NCBI GenBank assembly: GCA_039621445.1 | Contig: CP154954.1 | Coordinates: 10,497,521-10,561,520 of the forward strand | From: Euglena gracilis | Taxonomy: Eukaryota > Euglenida > Euglenophyceae > Euglenales | Reading direction: 5' to 3' | Length of the DNA: 64,000 nucleotides | Shown here: in pieces, positions 49,401-56,700 of the stretch | Layout of the letters: the number at the start of each line of letters is the position of its first letter | Numbering within the stretch: position 1 is the first letter of the stretch | Notes under the pieces: generated by a model | What the model was told of the DNA's origin: nothing | Seen by the model: the letters and a program-made list of their open reading frames with translations, nothing else | Databases searched by the model: none | Program-made: the position numbers and the translations under genes

Positions 49401-51223
49401 TGATAAACCAGACAGTCTGTCATCTCCTCCGGATTTGTGTCACAACAATGTTTCACATCTTTGCCAGCTTGCCAGGTGCATTTCGCCAAAAATGTGACCA
49501 CAGAGCATTTTTTGCTTCTTGGCGCATTTTTTGCATGATGTAACCAAAAATTTCGCATTTTTTTCGACCATCTTTGCAATTTTTTTTAGCATTTTTTTGC
49601 ACATTTTTGCATTTTTTTTGAAACTGACATTTTCCATATGATTTGCATTTTCATGATTTTGAGATCTTTTTGAGCGCCAAGGAATTGTTCCGGGGCCCCG
49701 CACCCCGCTGCCGGAGGCGCTGGCCCACCTCGCCGCGGCGGAGGTCATCGTCAGCCCGCACGGCGCCCAGCTGAGCCACATCGCACTGCTGGAGCACCCC
49801 AACGTGCTGGAGCTGCTCCCGGAGAGCTGGGCCGCGGGCACCAACCGCAGAGGGGGCAGCTGGGCGCCGTCCCCGGCCCGAAGTGTGCGGTGGGGCAGGT
49901 CAGTGTCATTCAGTGATGCTCTTGGATCCCAATGTCTTGCTGGTTCTCTGTGTTGCTCTGTGTTGCAGGGCAGATGATCGCTGCAATTTTTGACGGTTTT
50001 CTGCAATTGTACGCAAATTGCTTCAAAGACAAGGACAGAAATCCCCCTTGGAAGTGCGGTGTTGGAGGGTTGCATGGTGACGGGTAGCCTTGTGCCTGGG
50101 AGGCGGGGGCTGGGTGAGATTGGATGAACTTCTGGGCTGCAATCTGGCACAGGTGGGCGAGTGGTTTTGGCGGCAACCAACCTGAAGAATTGAAGGGCTT
50201 GAGTGAGACTGGGGGAACAAAGACCTGCAAACAGCGAAAAACTAAAAAAAAATGGCGAAAAATGACCAGAAATCCAGTCCAAAATGACGTATTTTTCTCT
50301 GTTTAAATCCTTTCCCAGCAAAAACCGAAATCGGCATGGAAAAGAAATGCAAAAAAAAAACAGGGAGGAGAAAATTCATTTCACGTTTTTTTGTATTTTT
50401 GCGCATTCTTTTGCACATTTTTTTCAAATTTTCCAACAATGAGCAGTTTTGCGGATGTTTGCGCAGTCGTCGCACATTTTTCTTTTTTTTTTTGGAGCAT
50501 TTTTTGCTTCCTGGTACATTTTTTTTCGTGATTTAGCCAAGATTCTCGCATTTTTTGACCATTTTTTTTGCAAGTTTTTCATTTTTTTCCCAATTTTGGA
50601 TTTTTTTTTTGAAACTGACATTTTCCACATGATTTTCATTTTCGTGATTTTTGTGCTTTTTCTCTCAGATTTTGCATATTTCTGTGCATTTTCCCCCCAT
50701 TCATTTTCTCAAATGTATGGGCTGTTTTTGAAGCTCAAAAAATTTTCCCCCTGCCCACCAGGTTTTCCACGAATCTACACCCCTCCCCGTGATAAAGGTG
50801 GTCCAGAGCTGCCCTTCTTCTGCTCATTTCCTCTCACTCAATACCATGCCCATGGGGCATCCTCCGCAGGCTCTCGCCCCATTCCCCCAACTGTTCCCCT
50901 TCCTCTTCCTTTCCTGTCCCTCCCAGCTGGTCCACTGTCTCTCCGTTTTTGTTGCATCCTGATTGTGTCTCTGCCGCGGCAGTCGGCTGCGCCCTCAGTT
51001 CCAGAAGCTGGCGTGCAACTACGTCGCCCTGGTGGTCCGCGGGGCGGGCTACGCCGATGCGATGGCGCCTGCGCCGGGGGCTTTTCGGGGGGTTGAGCGG
51101 CAAGCCTGCCCGCAGCAACTGCCCGTTCAGAAAGTGACATTCTTTTTCCGAGATGAAGGAGGGTCCGAAGGTGTCCAAAACGGCGCAGTAGCACGATTCA
51201 GATCGCGATTTCCGCAAATCTGA
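38760..51223 (+). CDS. GT61-family glycosyltransferase, multi-exon (EOGT/POMGNT2-like)
   Basis: A set of plus-strand GC-rich exons spread over about 12.5 kb reads as one secretory-pathway glycosyltransferase of CAZy family GT61 (DUF563). It has a signal-peptide start (38760), a FYHFVFE exon (41301-41447), an RRxxRRxxxN exon (45791-45900) and a VSPHGAQLSHIALL exon (49682-49898). The last is followed in phase by FQKLACNYVALVVRGAGYAD (50983-51223). In EOGT, POMGNT2 and plant GT61 enzymes the same order occurs: N-F/Y-x-H-F-x(D/E), then R-x(3)-R-x(3)-N, then x-H-G-A-x-L-x-x and hydrophobic strands. Those enzymes add GlcNAc or xylose to Ser/Thr or polysaccharide. The substrate here is unknown. At least one exon between 41.5 and 49.6 kb is not located, and several borders are provisional. 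Confidence 0.7.
38893..39115. mobile_element. Decayed poly-C element with GGTGC-GAA-GCACC hairpin
   Basis: C/G runs lie near both sides and GGTCTTTAAAAAAAAAGGCCTG forms the right end (39086-39107). The left end is degenerate. The hairpin GGTGC GAA GCACC is at 39003-39015, between TTTC and AAAAATT. It belongs to the same structural class as the hAT-like miniature elements and sits directly after the signal-peptide exon. Confidence 0.5.
39325..39398 (+). CDS. GT61 gene: putative exon
   Basis: The frame reads ALTDRQLFRADEAVLRLAAH and MHLAQ with a possible acceptor GTGGGAG and donor CAA/GTTTGAG. The composition is exon-like compared with the AT-rich surroundings, but there is no family motif. 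It could start a few codons earlier. Confidence 0.4.
39692..39806 (+). CDS. GT61 gene: putative exon
   Basis: After GGCATGCCCAG the frame gives RRWLALNGTSPMVTQQRVLA then DGVVLAGLPFDLEWSI, a strand-rich segment with an N-glycosylation sequon (NGT). The donor could be ATG/GTCAGC at 39807 or ATG/GTCGAT at 39791. Confidence 0.45.
40059..40181 (+). CDS. GT61 gene: exon with VVEYGDAFVNQNGCFYG
   Basis: Forty-one whole codons between AAAG and GTGCGG encode GSLGVVEYGDAFVNQNGCFY followed by GTQCHAAAWPSRGLRPFWNG and S. The v-x-x-a-x-v-x-x-x-G-x-v/f-y pattern resembles the N-terminal domain of GT61 enzymes, just before the donor-binding fold. Two Cys could form a lumenal disulfide. Confidence 0.5.
40411..40520. 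repeat. (ATC)n and (TCC)n microsatellite
   Basis: About 22 ATC/CAT units (40411-40475) are followed by CTCCTC-type repeats to about 40505 and a C/T-rich tail. It is intronic. Confidence 0.95.
40646..40800 (+). CDS. GT61 gene: possible exon
   Basis: The frame reads PHRVSPDDVATAVVDALPHR then CEDPFQRGTCPQPTAVQPLP and RRWYHQKSDQ. The composition is lumenal-protein-like with two Cys, but neither border is clear and two other frames are also open. Confidence 0.3.
41301..41447 (+). CDS. GT61 gene: exon with FYHFVFE motif
   Basis: Acceptor CACGTGCGGCAG, donor CACAGT/GTGAGC. It encodes PFLLVGYHHPSFYHFVFEIL then SCFLVFLEQGL. GT61 proteins carry an N/S-x-Y/F-H-F/W-hydrophobic-D/E motif here, in a helix that opens the catalytic domain. 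The match in both motif and flanking hydrophobic pattern is good. Confidence 0.65.
41538..41797. mobile_element. hAT-like miniature element in GT61 intron
   Basis: The terminal inverted repeats CAGGGGTTTTCTTAAG (41538-41553) and CTTAAGAAAACCCCTG (41782-41797) are perfect over 16 bp. The flanking 8-mers CTGGCGAT and CTGGTGAT differ at one base. The 260-bp body carries a perfect 15-bp stem hairpin (41656-41688, AAAAATTTTTGGCGC, loop AAA). Non-coding. Confidence 0.85.
42551..42735 (+). CDS. Possible exon, unassigned
   Basis: After CTCCCTCCAG a frame reads GTWRPVGVWWQFLKLPPVVD then KMSYSKVYTATAQAATVVQL and PLARLDRPEVL. A second frame (GDLEACGSVVAVLEV...) is equally open. The base composition is coding-like and the position fits a missing GT61 exon, but no motif decides it. 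Confidence 0.25.
43705..44118. mobile_element. hAT-like miniature element with exact 8-bp target duplication
   Basis: The termini CAGGCTTTTGCTTAA (43705-43719) and TTAAGCAAAAGCCTG (44104-44118) are perfect inverted repeats. The flanking 8-mer GTCCCAAT is identical on both sides (43697-43704 and 44119-44126). The 414-bp interior contains CAGCTAGCCAA / GGCTAGCTAG phrases, poly-C/G runs next to each end, and the hairpin GGCGC-GAA-GCGCC at 43855-43867. Non-coding. A decayed relative is at 48968-49310. Confidence 0.9.
44119..45790. repeat. Intronic/intergenic C-run region with clustered AGTGACTGACTGG phrases
   Basis: From 44800 to 45700 there are C or G runs up to 20 bp and at least four copies of a phrase like GAGTGACTGACTGGTTTTT (about 44967, 45189, 45404, 45650). 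They suggest a broken or nested family of miniature elements. Between 44200 and 44770 long overlapping frames exist on both strands, with no motif on either. Confidence 0.5.
45791..45900 (+). CDS. GT61 gene: exon with RRAGRRAVAN motif
   Basis: Between GGCGGAG and GTTAGC the frame reads GGIAVLRRAGRRAVANHRAM then PSPALDRRGAPPDW. GT61 enzymes have a hydrophobic strand followed by S/R-R-x(2)-R-x(3)-N at this point, between the FYHF motif and the HGA motif. It lies at 45.8 kb, between those two exons as expected. The borders are provisional. Confidence 0.55.
46430..46670. repeat. GGTCGTTGGACAT repeat family, copy A
   Basis: TGGTCGTTGGACATT occurs at 46511-46525 and again at 46531-46544. Before it lies CCAAACCTCCTAAAGTTGTC and an imperfect GGCCCAGC/GCCGGGCC hairpin. 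The reverse complement of the same phrases forms the element at 52753-53150. Confidence 0.55.
46700..49680. other. Non-coding stretch (probable GT61 intron)
   Basis: T-rich sequence without convincing exons. It includes a decayed copy (48968-49310) of the 43705-44118 element, recognisable by CAGGCTTCTGCTCAAGGAT, the CAGCTAGTCAAATTTGGCTA phrase and the damaged hairpin at 49114-49126. Repeated GCATTTTTTTGCA-type phrases occur at 46020-46130 and 49500-49640. Confidence 0.5.
49682..49898 (+). CDS. GT61 gene: exon with VSPHGAQLSH signature
   Basis: It encodes PLPEALAHLAAAEVIVSPHG then AQLSHIALLEHPNVLELLPE and SWAAGTNRRGGSWAP. GT61 enzymes share an a-d/s-x-x-v-x-x-H-G-A-x-L-x-x-x-x-F/L-L segment followed by v-v-E-l-x-P, and here both parts are present and correctly spaced. 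The donor is GGGGCAG/GTCAGTG at 49899. The two trailing bases complete a codon with the first base of the next exon. This is the strongest identification in the gene. Confidence 0.82.
50983..51223 (+). CDS. GT61 gene: C-terminal exon
   Basis: Acceptor CTGCCGCGGCAG. The frame reads RLRPQFQKLACNYVALVVRG then AGYADAMAPAPGAF and a basic tail to TGA at 51221-51223. GT61 proteins continue after the HGA strand with a y/f-x-x-l-A segment and a v-x-y/w-R motif, which this resembles. The true end may be earlier, or a further exon may follow (candidate at 51462-51525). Confidence 0.6.
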
Positions 51224-51420
51224 AAAAAAAATTGCGGGGAATGCGACGGAAATCGTGGTTTTCAAGGTTTCGATCGCAATTTCTGCAATTCTGGAAAAAA
51301 ATTCACAGGAAATGCGACGGAAATTCACGATTCCGATCGCGATTTACGCATTTCAGATCAAGATTCCCGCAAATCTGAAAAAATTTCGTGGGAAATGCCA
51401 CAGAAATTGTGGTTTTCCGA
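51199..51420. repeat. Three-copy tandem repeat, about 75-85 bp
   Basis: The phrases GATCGCGATTT(C/A)CGCA, AATCTGAAAAAAA and GGAAATGCGACGGAAAT recur three times (starting near 51199, 51271 and 51335) with substitutions. The first copy overlaps the end of the last GT61 exon frame. Confidence 0.7.
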
Positions 51421-51461
51421 GCCGTCGTAGTTGGTCATCGGAAATTCAGGCAGTCCTCCAA

Positions 51462-51525
51462 AATGCAAGCCAACGGCTGACGGCGGTGCAAGAGGCTCTC
51501 GTCTCCCAAGGAGTCAGGCTTCTGT
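51462..51525 (+). CDS. Possible exon (C-terminal continuation or separate gene)
   Basis: After GGAAATTCAG the frame reads QAVLQNASQRLTAVQEALVS then QGVRLLWNVTRDGG, helix-like with an N-glycosylation sequon (NVT). The frame stays open to 51746, but its composition changes after about 51560. Not assigned. Confidence 0.3.
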
Positions 51526-51529
51526 GGAA

Positions 51530-52700
51530 TGTCACCCGTGACGGAGGCTGCACAATAGCAACCAGCGAGGTGTTTTGTTTGAGGAGTTTTTTTTGTCCAT
51601 TTGGGCCAGAAACAATCACTTATGTGCAAAGTGCTTTATGTGCAAAGAACACCCCCCTAAAGACCATCCCCTTTTTTGAAGGTTATGTCTTGCGGCTGCC
51701 AACTTTCCCTGGCATTTTCAGCCTAGGAACCCAGAACTGCACATAAAACTGTCCACAAGAAGGCAGTTGTCGCCAACCAGGCATTGTTTTAAGGCGAAAT
51801 TCGCAAAAAAAATCCAAGGTTATTCATGGCGTTTTTTTTAGTTTTTTTTTAATAAAAAAGTTTATTGAGGCATTTTGAAAATTTGAAGATTTTTTAAGTG
51901 TCCATTTTCCATTGGCGGTCAAAGAGCCATCTGTTCATCGAACCAGCGTCGATCCAAGTTGAAAACCAAACCCATGTTTTTTGGTGGATAGACAATGCCA
52001 GAAATCATTTTCCCCGAGTTTTTTGCCAAGATTTTTTGCGACTTCAATTCGAGTTTATTTCCAGGACCAATAAATTATTTAGGTTTTTTAAGGTTTTATA
52101 AAGGCTTTTTTTAAGGCCTTTTGTTTTTTTTAAGTTGTTTTTTTTCCAGGATTTTTAAGGTGCTTTAAAAAAAATTCTGCCAGCGGCAGGAAGGGAGGGG
52201 TTCTTGAGCCAAATAAGGTCTTTGAAGCTTGCAATATTTGATGCTGAAAGCAGGAACGATGCCTTGCCATATTTGATTCAACTGTCTTCCGGTCTGACCA
52301 AACCTTGTGCACTTTCTCAATTTGCTGGCGTTTCCAAATTCTCAAAAAATAACAAATTCCGTCTCTTTTATGTGGGGACGTGTTCAATGTGTGATTTATC
52401 AGGGTTTGAAGATGATTGCACGGCGATGGAAGTCAATAATGGACAAATGTTTGCAGGGGCTGGAGGAGGGGGGGCGGTTTCTGTCGTACTGTTCTGTTTC
52501 TGTCGGACTGGTGCAGCCTCATTTGCAACCACACTGCAATGCGGCAGTGCCTTGTACAATTGCGCTGGATGACAAACAACGGCACGCAATGATTTCTCGC
52601 CACCACGGCTACGCAGCAAACACCAAGTGAAGTCATGCCTTGTTTGCGGGCTTTTTAGGAGGCGAATGCTTTTAGGAAGGCAAGGCTTTGCTCCTGTCGC
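51530..52700. other. Intergenic, nothing firmly recognised
   Basis: Homopolymer-rich to 52190. Two overlapping frames at 52204-52630 show no motif. Confidence 0.35.
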
Positions 52701-52752
52701 GCCTGCTTTTCCAGAGGTTGGTTCTAATCGCGATGGCTATCGCCCCATTTTC

Positions 52753-53150
52753 CCCCCCCCCCCCCCTATGTCCAACGACCCCCCCCCCGGTCAGAGGACA
52801 CCTTTTCGGAGGTTTGACCGAATTTTTGGTCCCGGCGTGAAGCGCCGGGACGAAAAATTTTGCCCAAAAATTTTCCAAAAATTTGGCCAAAGTGCCATTT
52901 TTGACACTTTTTGGACAAAAATTTGTCAAAATTGCCCAAAATTTTCGGCGCAAATCGCCGGAAGGGAAAATTTGGGAATTTTTGGGTGGGTAGGGACCCG
53001 GGTACCCACCAACTTTCTTTTGACCCCATGTCCAACGACCCCCCCCCCCGGTCAGAGGACACCTTTTTGGTCACTACCCTATGTCCAACGACCACCCCCC
53101 CCCCCCGCCGTCAGAGGACAGAGGTTACCGGCCATTGGGCATAGGGGGGG
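52753..53150. mobile_element. Poly-C element of the ATGTCCAACGACC family, with hairpins
   Basis: ATGTCCAACGACC followed by a C run and GGTCAGAGGACACC occurs at about 52768, 53029 and 53083. The hairpins CCCGGCG-TGAAG-CGCCGGG (52831-52849) and CGGCG-CAAAT-CGCCG (52946-52960) lie between AT-rich arms. The copy at 46430-46670 is in inverted orientation. Terminal repeats are not clean enough to place the ends. Confidence 0.6.
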
Positions 53151-53441
53151 GGGGGGGTAACGAGTTTGAAGCGCATCCGAGTTTCACTCCGAAAGCCGAG
53201 GGGCGGAAGGCCTCATTCAATGCGCACCCCTCGGGTATCGACCCCTCTGATGCCCCGGGGGCCAGTAGATCTGCGGTTCCAAATGGTGCTGCACCCCGCC
53301 GGTGAAGCGAGCGTGCTGCAGTGCCGCAACCCCCCAAATATCGAAACGCTAATTGCGCAGAAGTTGGCGCAGCCCACTTCACGCGCCTTTTTCAGCCCAC
53401 AGAAAGAGGAAAGTGGGCAATTACCCACCCGACAAGATCAC

Positions 53442-53563
53442 GACCATTCAGGCTCCGCACTTCGAGATGGTGAGGTCCTGCTTTCCTTGCCGGCTGCTCT
53501 TTTCTGGTGTGTTTGTGCGTGCGCGGGGGGTGCTTCTTACTGCGTTTTGTTGCCGGAGTTGGC
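53442..53563 (+). repeat. DIRS element: left inverted terminal repeat
   Basis: It begins GACCATTCAGGCTCCGCACT and continues TCGAGATGGTGAGG. Its inner part (through GTTGCCGGAGTTGGC) is the reverse complement of 57930-58026 with about ten differences. Its outer about 35 bp is complementary to 57612-57646. Confidence 0.9.
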
Positions 53564-53702
53564 TGATTCCTAATTCTGCCCTTCGACCACAAGGAAGAAG
53601 AATTTCAACTCAACGAGTTCAACAACGTTCAGCATAGCATCCAATCAATACAGAGGAGGAAGAGCAATTCAGACGATAACGAAAAGCGCAGGAAGAAAAA
53701 AT

Positions 53703-56700
53703 TTGATTTCCATGAAAGATGCAACATACCTGGAGTCCAGCGGCGCAGCAGAGCAACAAAGAACCCCTGCGAAGGCAGCAGAAGCTGGAGAAGATGGAGT
53801 TCCAGCAGGCGCCGGAGCAACCAACATGGAAAGTCAAGCAGCGTTACAAGGAGTTTCAAGGAAGAAACCTGAAGTGGAGAAGAGCGGAGGAGCAGCAGGC
53901 GCTGGAGACGATGACGGTTCAGGAGCGGAACACCAGTCCGTGGCCGTCGCAACCCCCCCACCTTCCAATTTCCCGAAAAATTTTCAATTCCAGTTCTACC
54001 ACGGCCATGGACCCTGGACATTGGTGGCCAGAAAGTCGAGGAGACAAAGACACCAACAGCCCACAGTCCAGAGGGACAGAAATGGGGAGACAGGTCTGGA
54101 AGACTACCCCCGCATTTTCACATCACCACCCCCCACCCAGGGGGAACATTCCAAGGAGAAGTGGAAGGCATCAAGGGCATGGCGACCCTTTCCGACAAGG
54201 CTATGGCAGCCATCATCAAGGGTATGGCGCCCAGCTGCAAGGCTATGGCAGCCATCATCAAGGGCATGGAGCCCAGCTGCAAGGCTATGGCAGCCATCAT
54301 CAAGGGCATGGCGCCCAGCTGCAAGGCTATGGAAGCCAGATGCAAATACTGCAAACTTGCCCCAGGGGAAAGGCATGTCCAACTTACCCCACAGCTGTCT
54401 CAAACATAAATCCCTCAGGAGCTGTCAATCAATGCAGCAAGCAGCCCCCCCTTCAGGGACAGAAGGCCAATGGAGGCCATTATATTCAGAATCAAGAGGC
54501 CAACGGCGGCCAGTGGAGGAATCAAGACCTCAAGGCCAGGGCAGGCCATTTCAATCAAAATCAGGAGGCCAATGGGGGCCAATATATGATTCAAGATCAC
54601 CACATCAGCCCTTGGGGGGGAGGCCCAAGATTGGCTGCAACAGGGCCCACCCAGAAGATAATCAGCCCCCCAGCCTTATATGTACCACCCCACTGCAGAC
54701 ACAGACCTTCCCTCATCATTCAAAATCAGGGGGAAAGCCTGTCCTTGGAAAGCCCTATGACAGGGCCAGCTGCAGCCCCAGTGATGGGGCAACCAGGGGG
54801 AAGGACCCCAGTGATGGGGCCTGGGGAATCCCCAGACACATTACACCCAGGGGTGCCCCCTTACAAGGCCCTGCAGGCCAGCCTTCCCCATTGGGTCAAA
54901 GCAGGTGCCAGCAGAGAGGTATTAAACCTGATAAGGGAGGGGGTTATGGCAGATCTTACCCTCCCCCCTCAAATGTCCTTAAAAGTTCCCTTCAAAACCC
55001 CCCAAGAAATATTGACAGCCCAGAAAATTCTGAGAGAATACGAATGTGCAGGGGCAACCAGGCAGATCCCCCCACAGGAGGCAAAACATTTTGTCCCTTA
55101 TTTCATCATTTCCAAAAAAGAAGGGGAAAAGACCAAAGAAAGACTGATTTCAGATTGTCGACAGTTAAATCTCCATTTCACCCCCCAGAAGTTCAGATTG
55201 GAACACATGGGAAACATCTTCCCATATCTAAGAAAAGGTTGGTTCTGTGGAAAAATAGATTTGAAAGATGCTTATTTCCACTTAAAACTGCACAGCAGCC
55301 TGGAAAAACATGTTTGTATGCAGGTGGGGGGGGAAATTTGGCAGTTTCAAGCTGCATGCTTTGGTATAAGCAGCCTGCCACAGAAATTTATGGCTCTCAT
55401 GAGAGTCTGGGAAAGGAAATGGAGAAAGGAGGGAAAGGTGGTTTTCATCTACCTCGACGACATTTTGCTGTTAGCCCCCAGCAAACAGACAGCAGCCCAA
55501 CATTTGGTAGAAATGCAACAGGACCTTTTACTGGCAGGTTTCAGATTAAACCTCCCCAAATCCTGTTTGGAGCCCACTCAGGAAATAAAGCATTTGGGCC
55601 AGTGGATCAATTTGAAAAAAGGCCAACTGGAGATTCCTCAGGAAAAATTAAAATCCTTGAGAAAGGAGCTAGGCAATGTGCTCACAGCACAAAAAATGAG
55701 CTGCAGAAAACTCAGCTCCATTGTGGGGCAGGTCAGAAGCTATTTAGTCTCCATGCCATTTCTCAGAATTCTGACAGATCAACTTTGCAAAATGGTGGAT
55801 TTGCACACCAAGTGGGGTTGGGACCACACCCTGACCATTCCTCAGGGAGTCAAAGATCAGATTGTGGAGTTAAAAACGTTTTTACAGCCAGGGGTTGGCA
55901 GGGCATTTCAATCCAAGGCCTGTCAGGAACTCTTTTCAGACAGCAGCACCTGGCAATGGGGGGGGCTGGACAAGGAATCAGGCCAAAAGGTGCAGGATTT
56001 TTGGAGGGACCTGCATGTCCTTCATATCAACCAAAAAGAGTTGCAAGCTGCAGTGGAAACTGTAAAAGCACTGGCCAAGCCGACAGCCAGGTGGCTGTGA
56101 GTTATTTAACCAAGTGGGGAGGCAAAAAGCCCTACCTCAATTCTATTTTAAAACCCCTGCTGTATCATTGCCAAGAAAAGCAAATCAATTTGCAGGTGGT
56201 CTGGGTTCCCACAAAGGAGCAATTGGCAGACTCCCTGACCAGGGAGCAAAAGGACCCAGGGGATTATACCCTAAACCCAAACATCTTTCACCAAATTCTT
56301 CATATTTTCCGGAAGGACATAACCCCAGAGGTGGATATGTTTTGCACACCCAGCAACAAAAAATTCCACAAGTTCGTTTGTCGATACCCCCACCAAGGGG
56401 CCTTGCTGGTGGATGCCTTGAGGGCAGACTTGAGGGACCTCCCCCCAGTTTATGCAAACCCCCCCTGGAGCATCATTCCCCAGTGGGTTCAGAGGTTAAT
56501 GGTAACCCCAGACCTGCGTCGTCTGTTGATCGTACCCCACTGGGCTTCGACATCATGGTGGCGCCAATTAATGTCAATCAGGCAGCCGGGCAGCAAAGTT
56601 TTACTGGTACCCCCCCAGTGGGCTCTGTTCACCAACTGCTGGGGGGAGGAGATGCCCCCCCCCAAGGTGGAAGTTGGCCTGCTTGACTGTGTCAGGCAAA

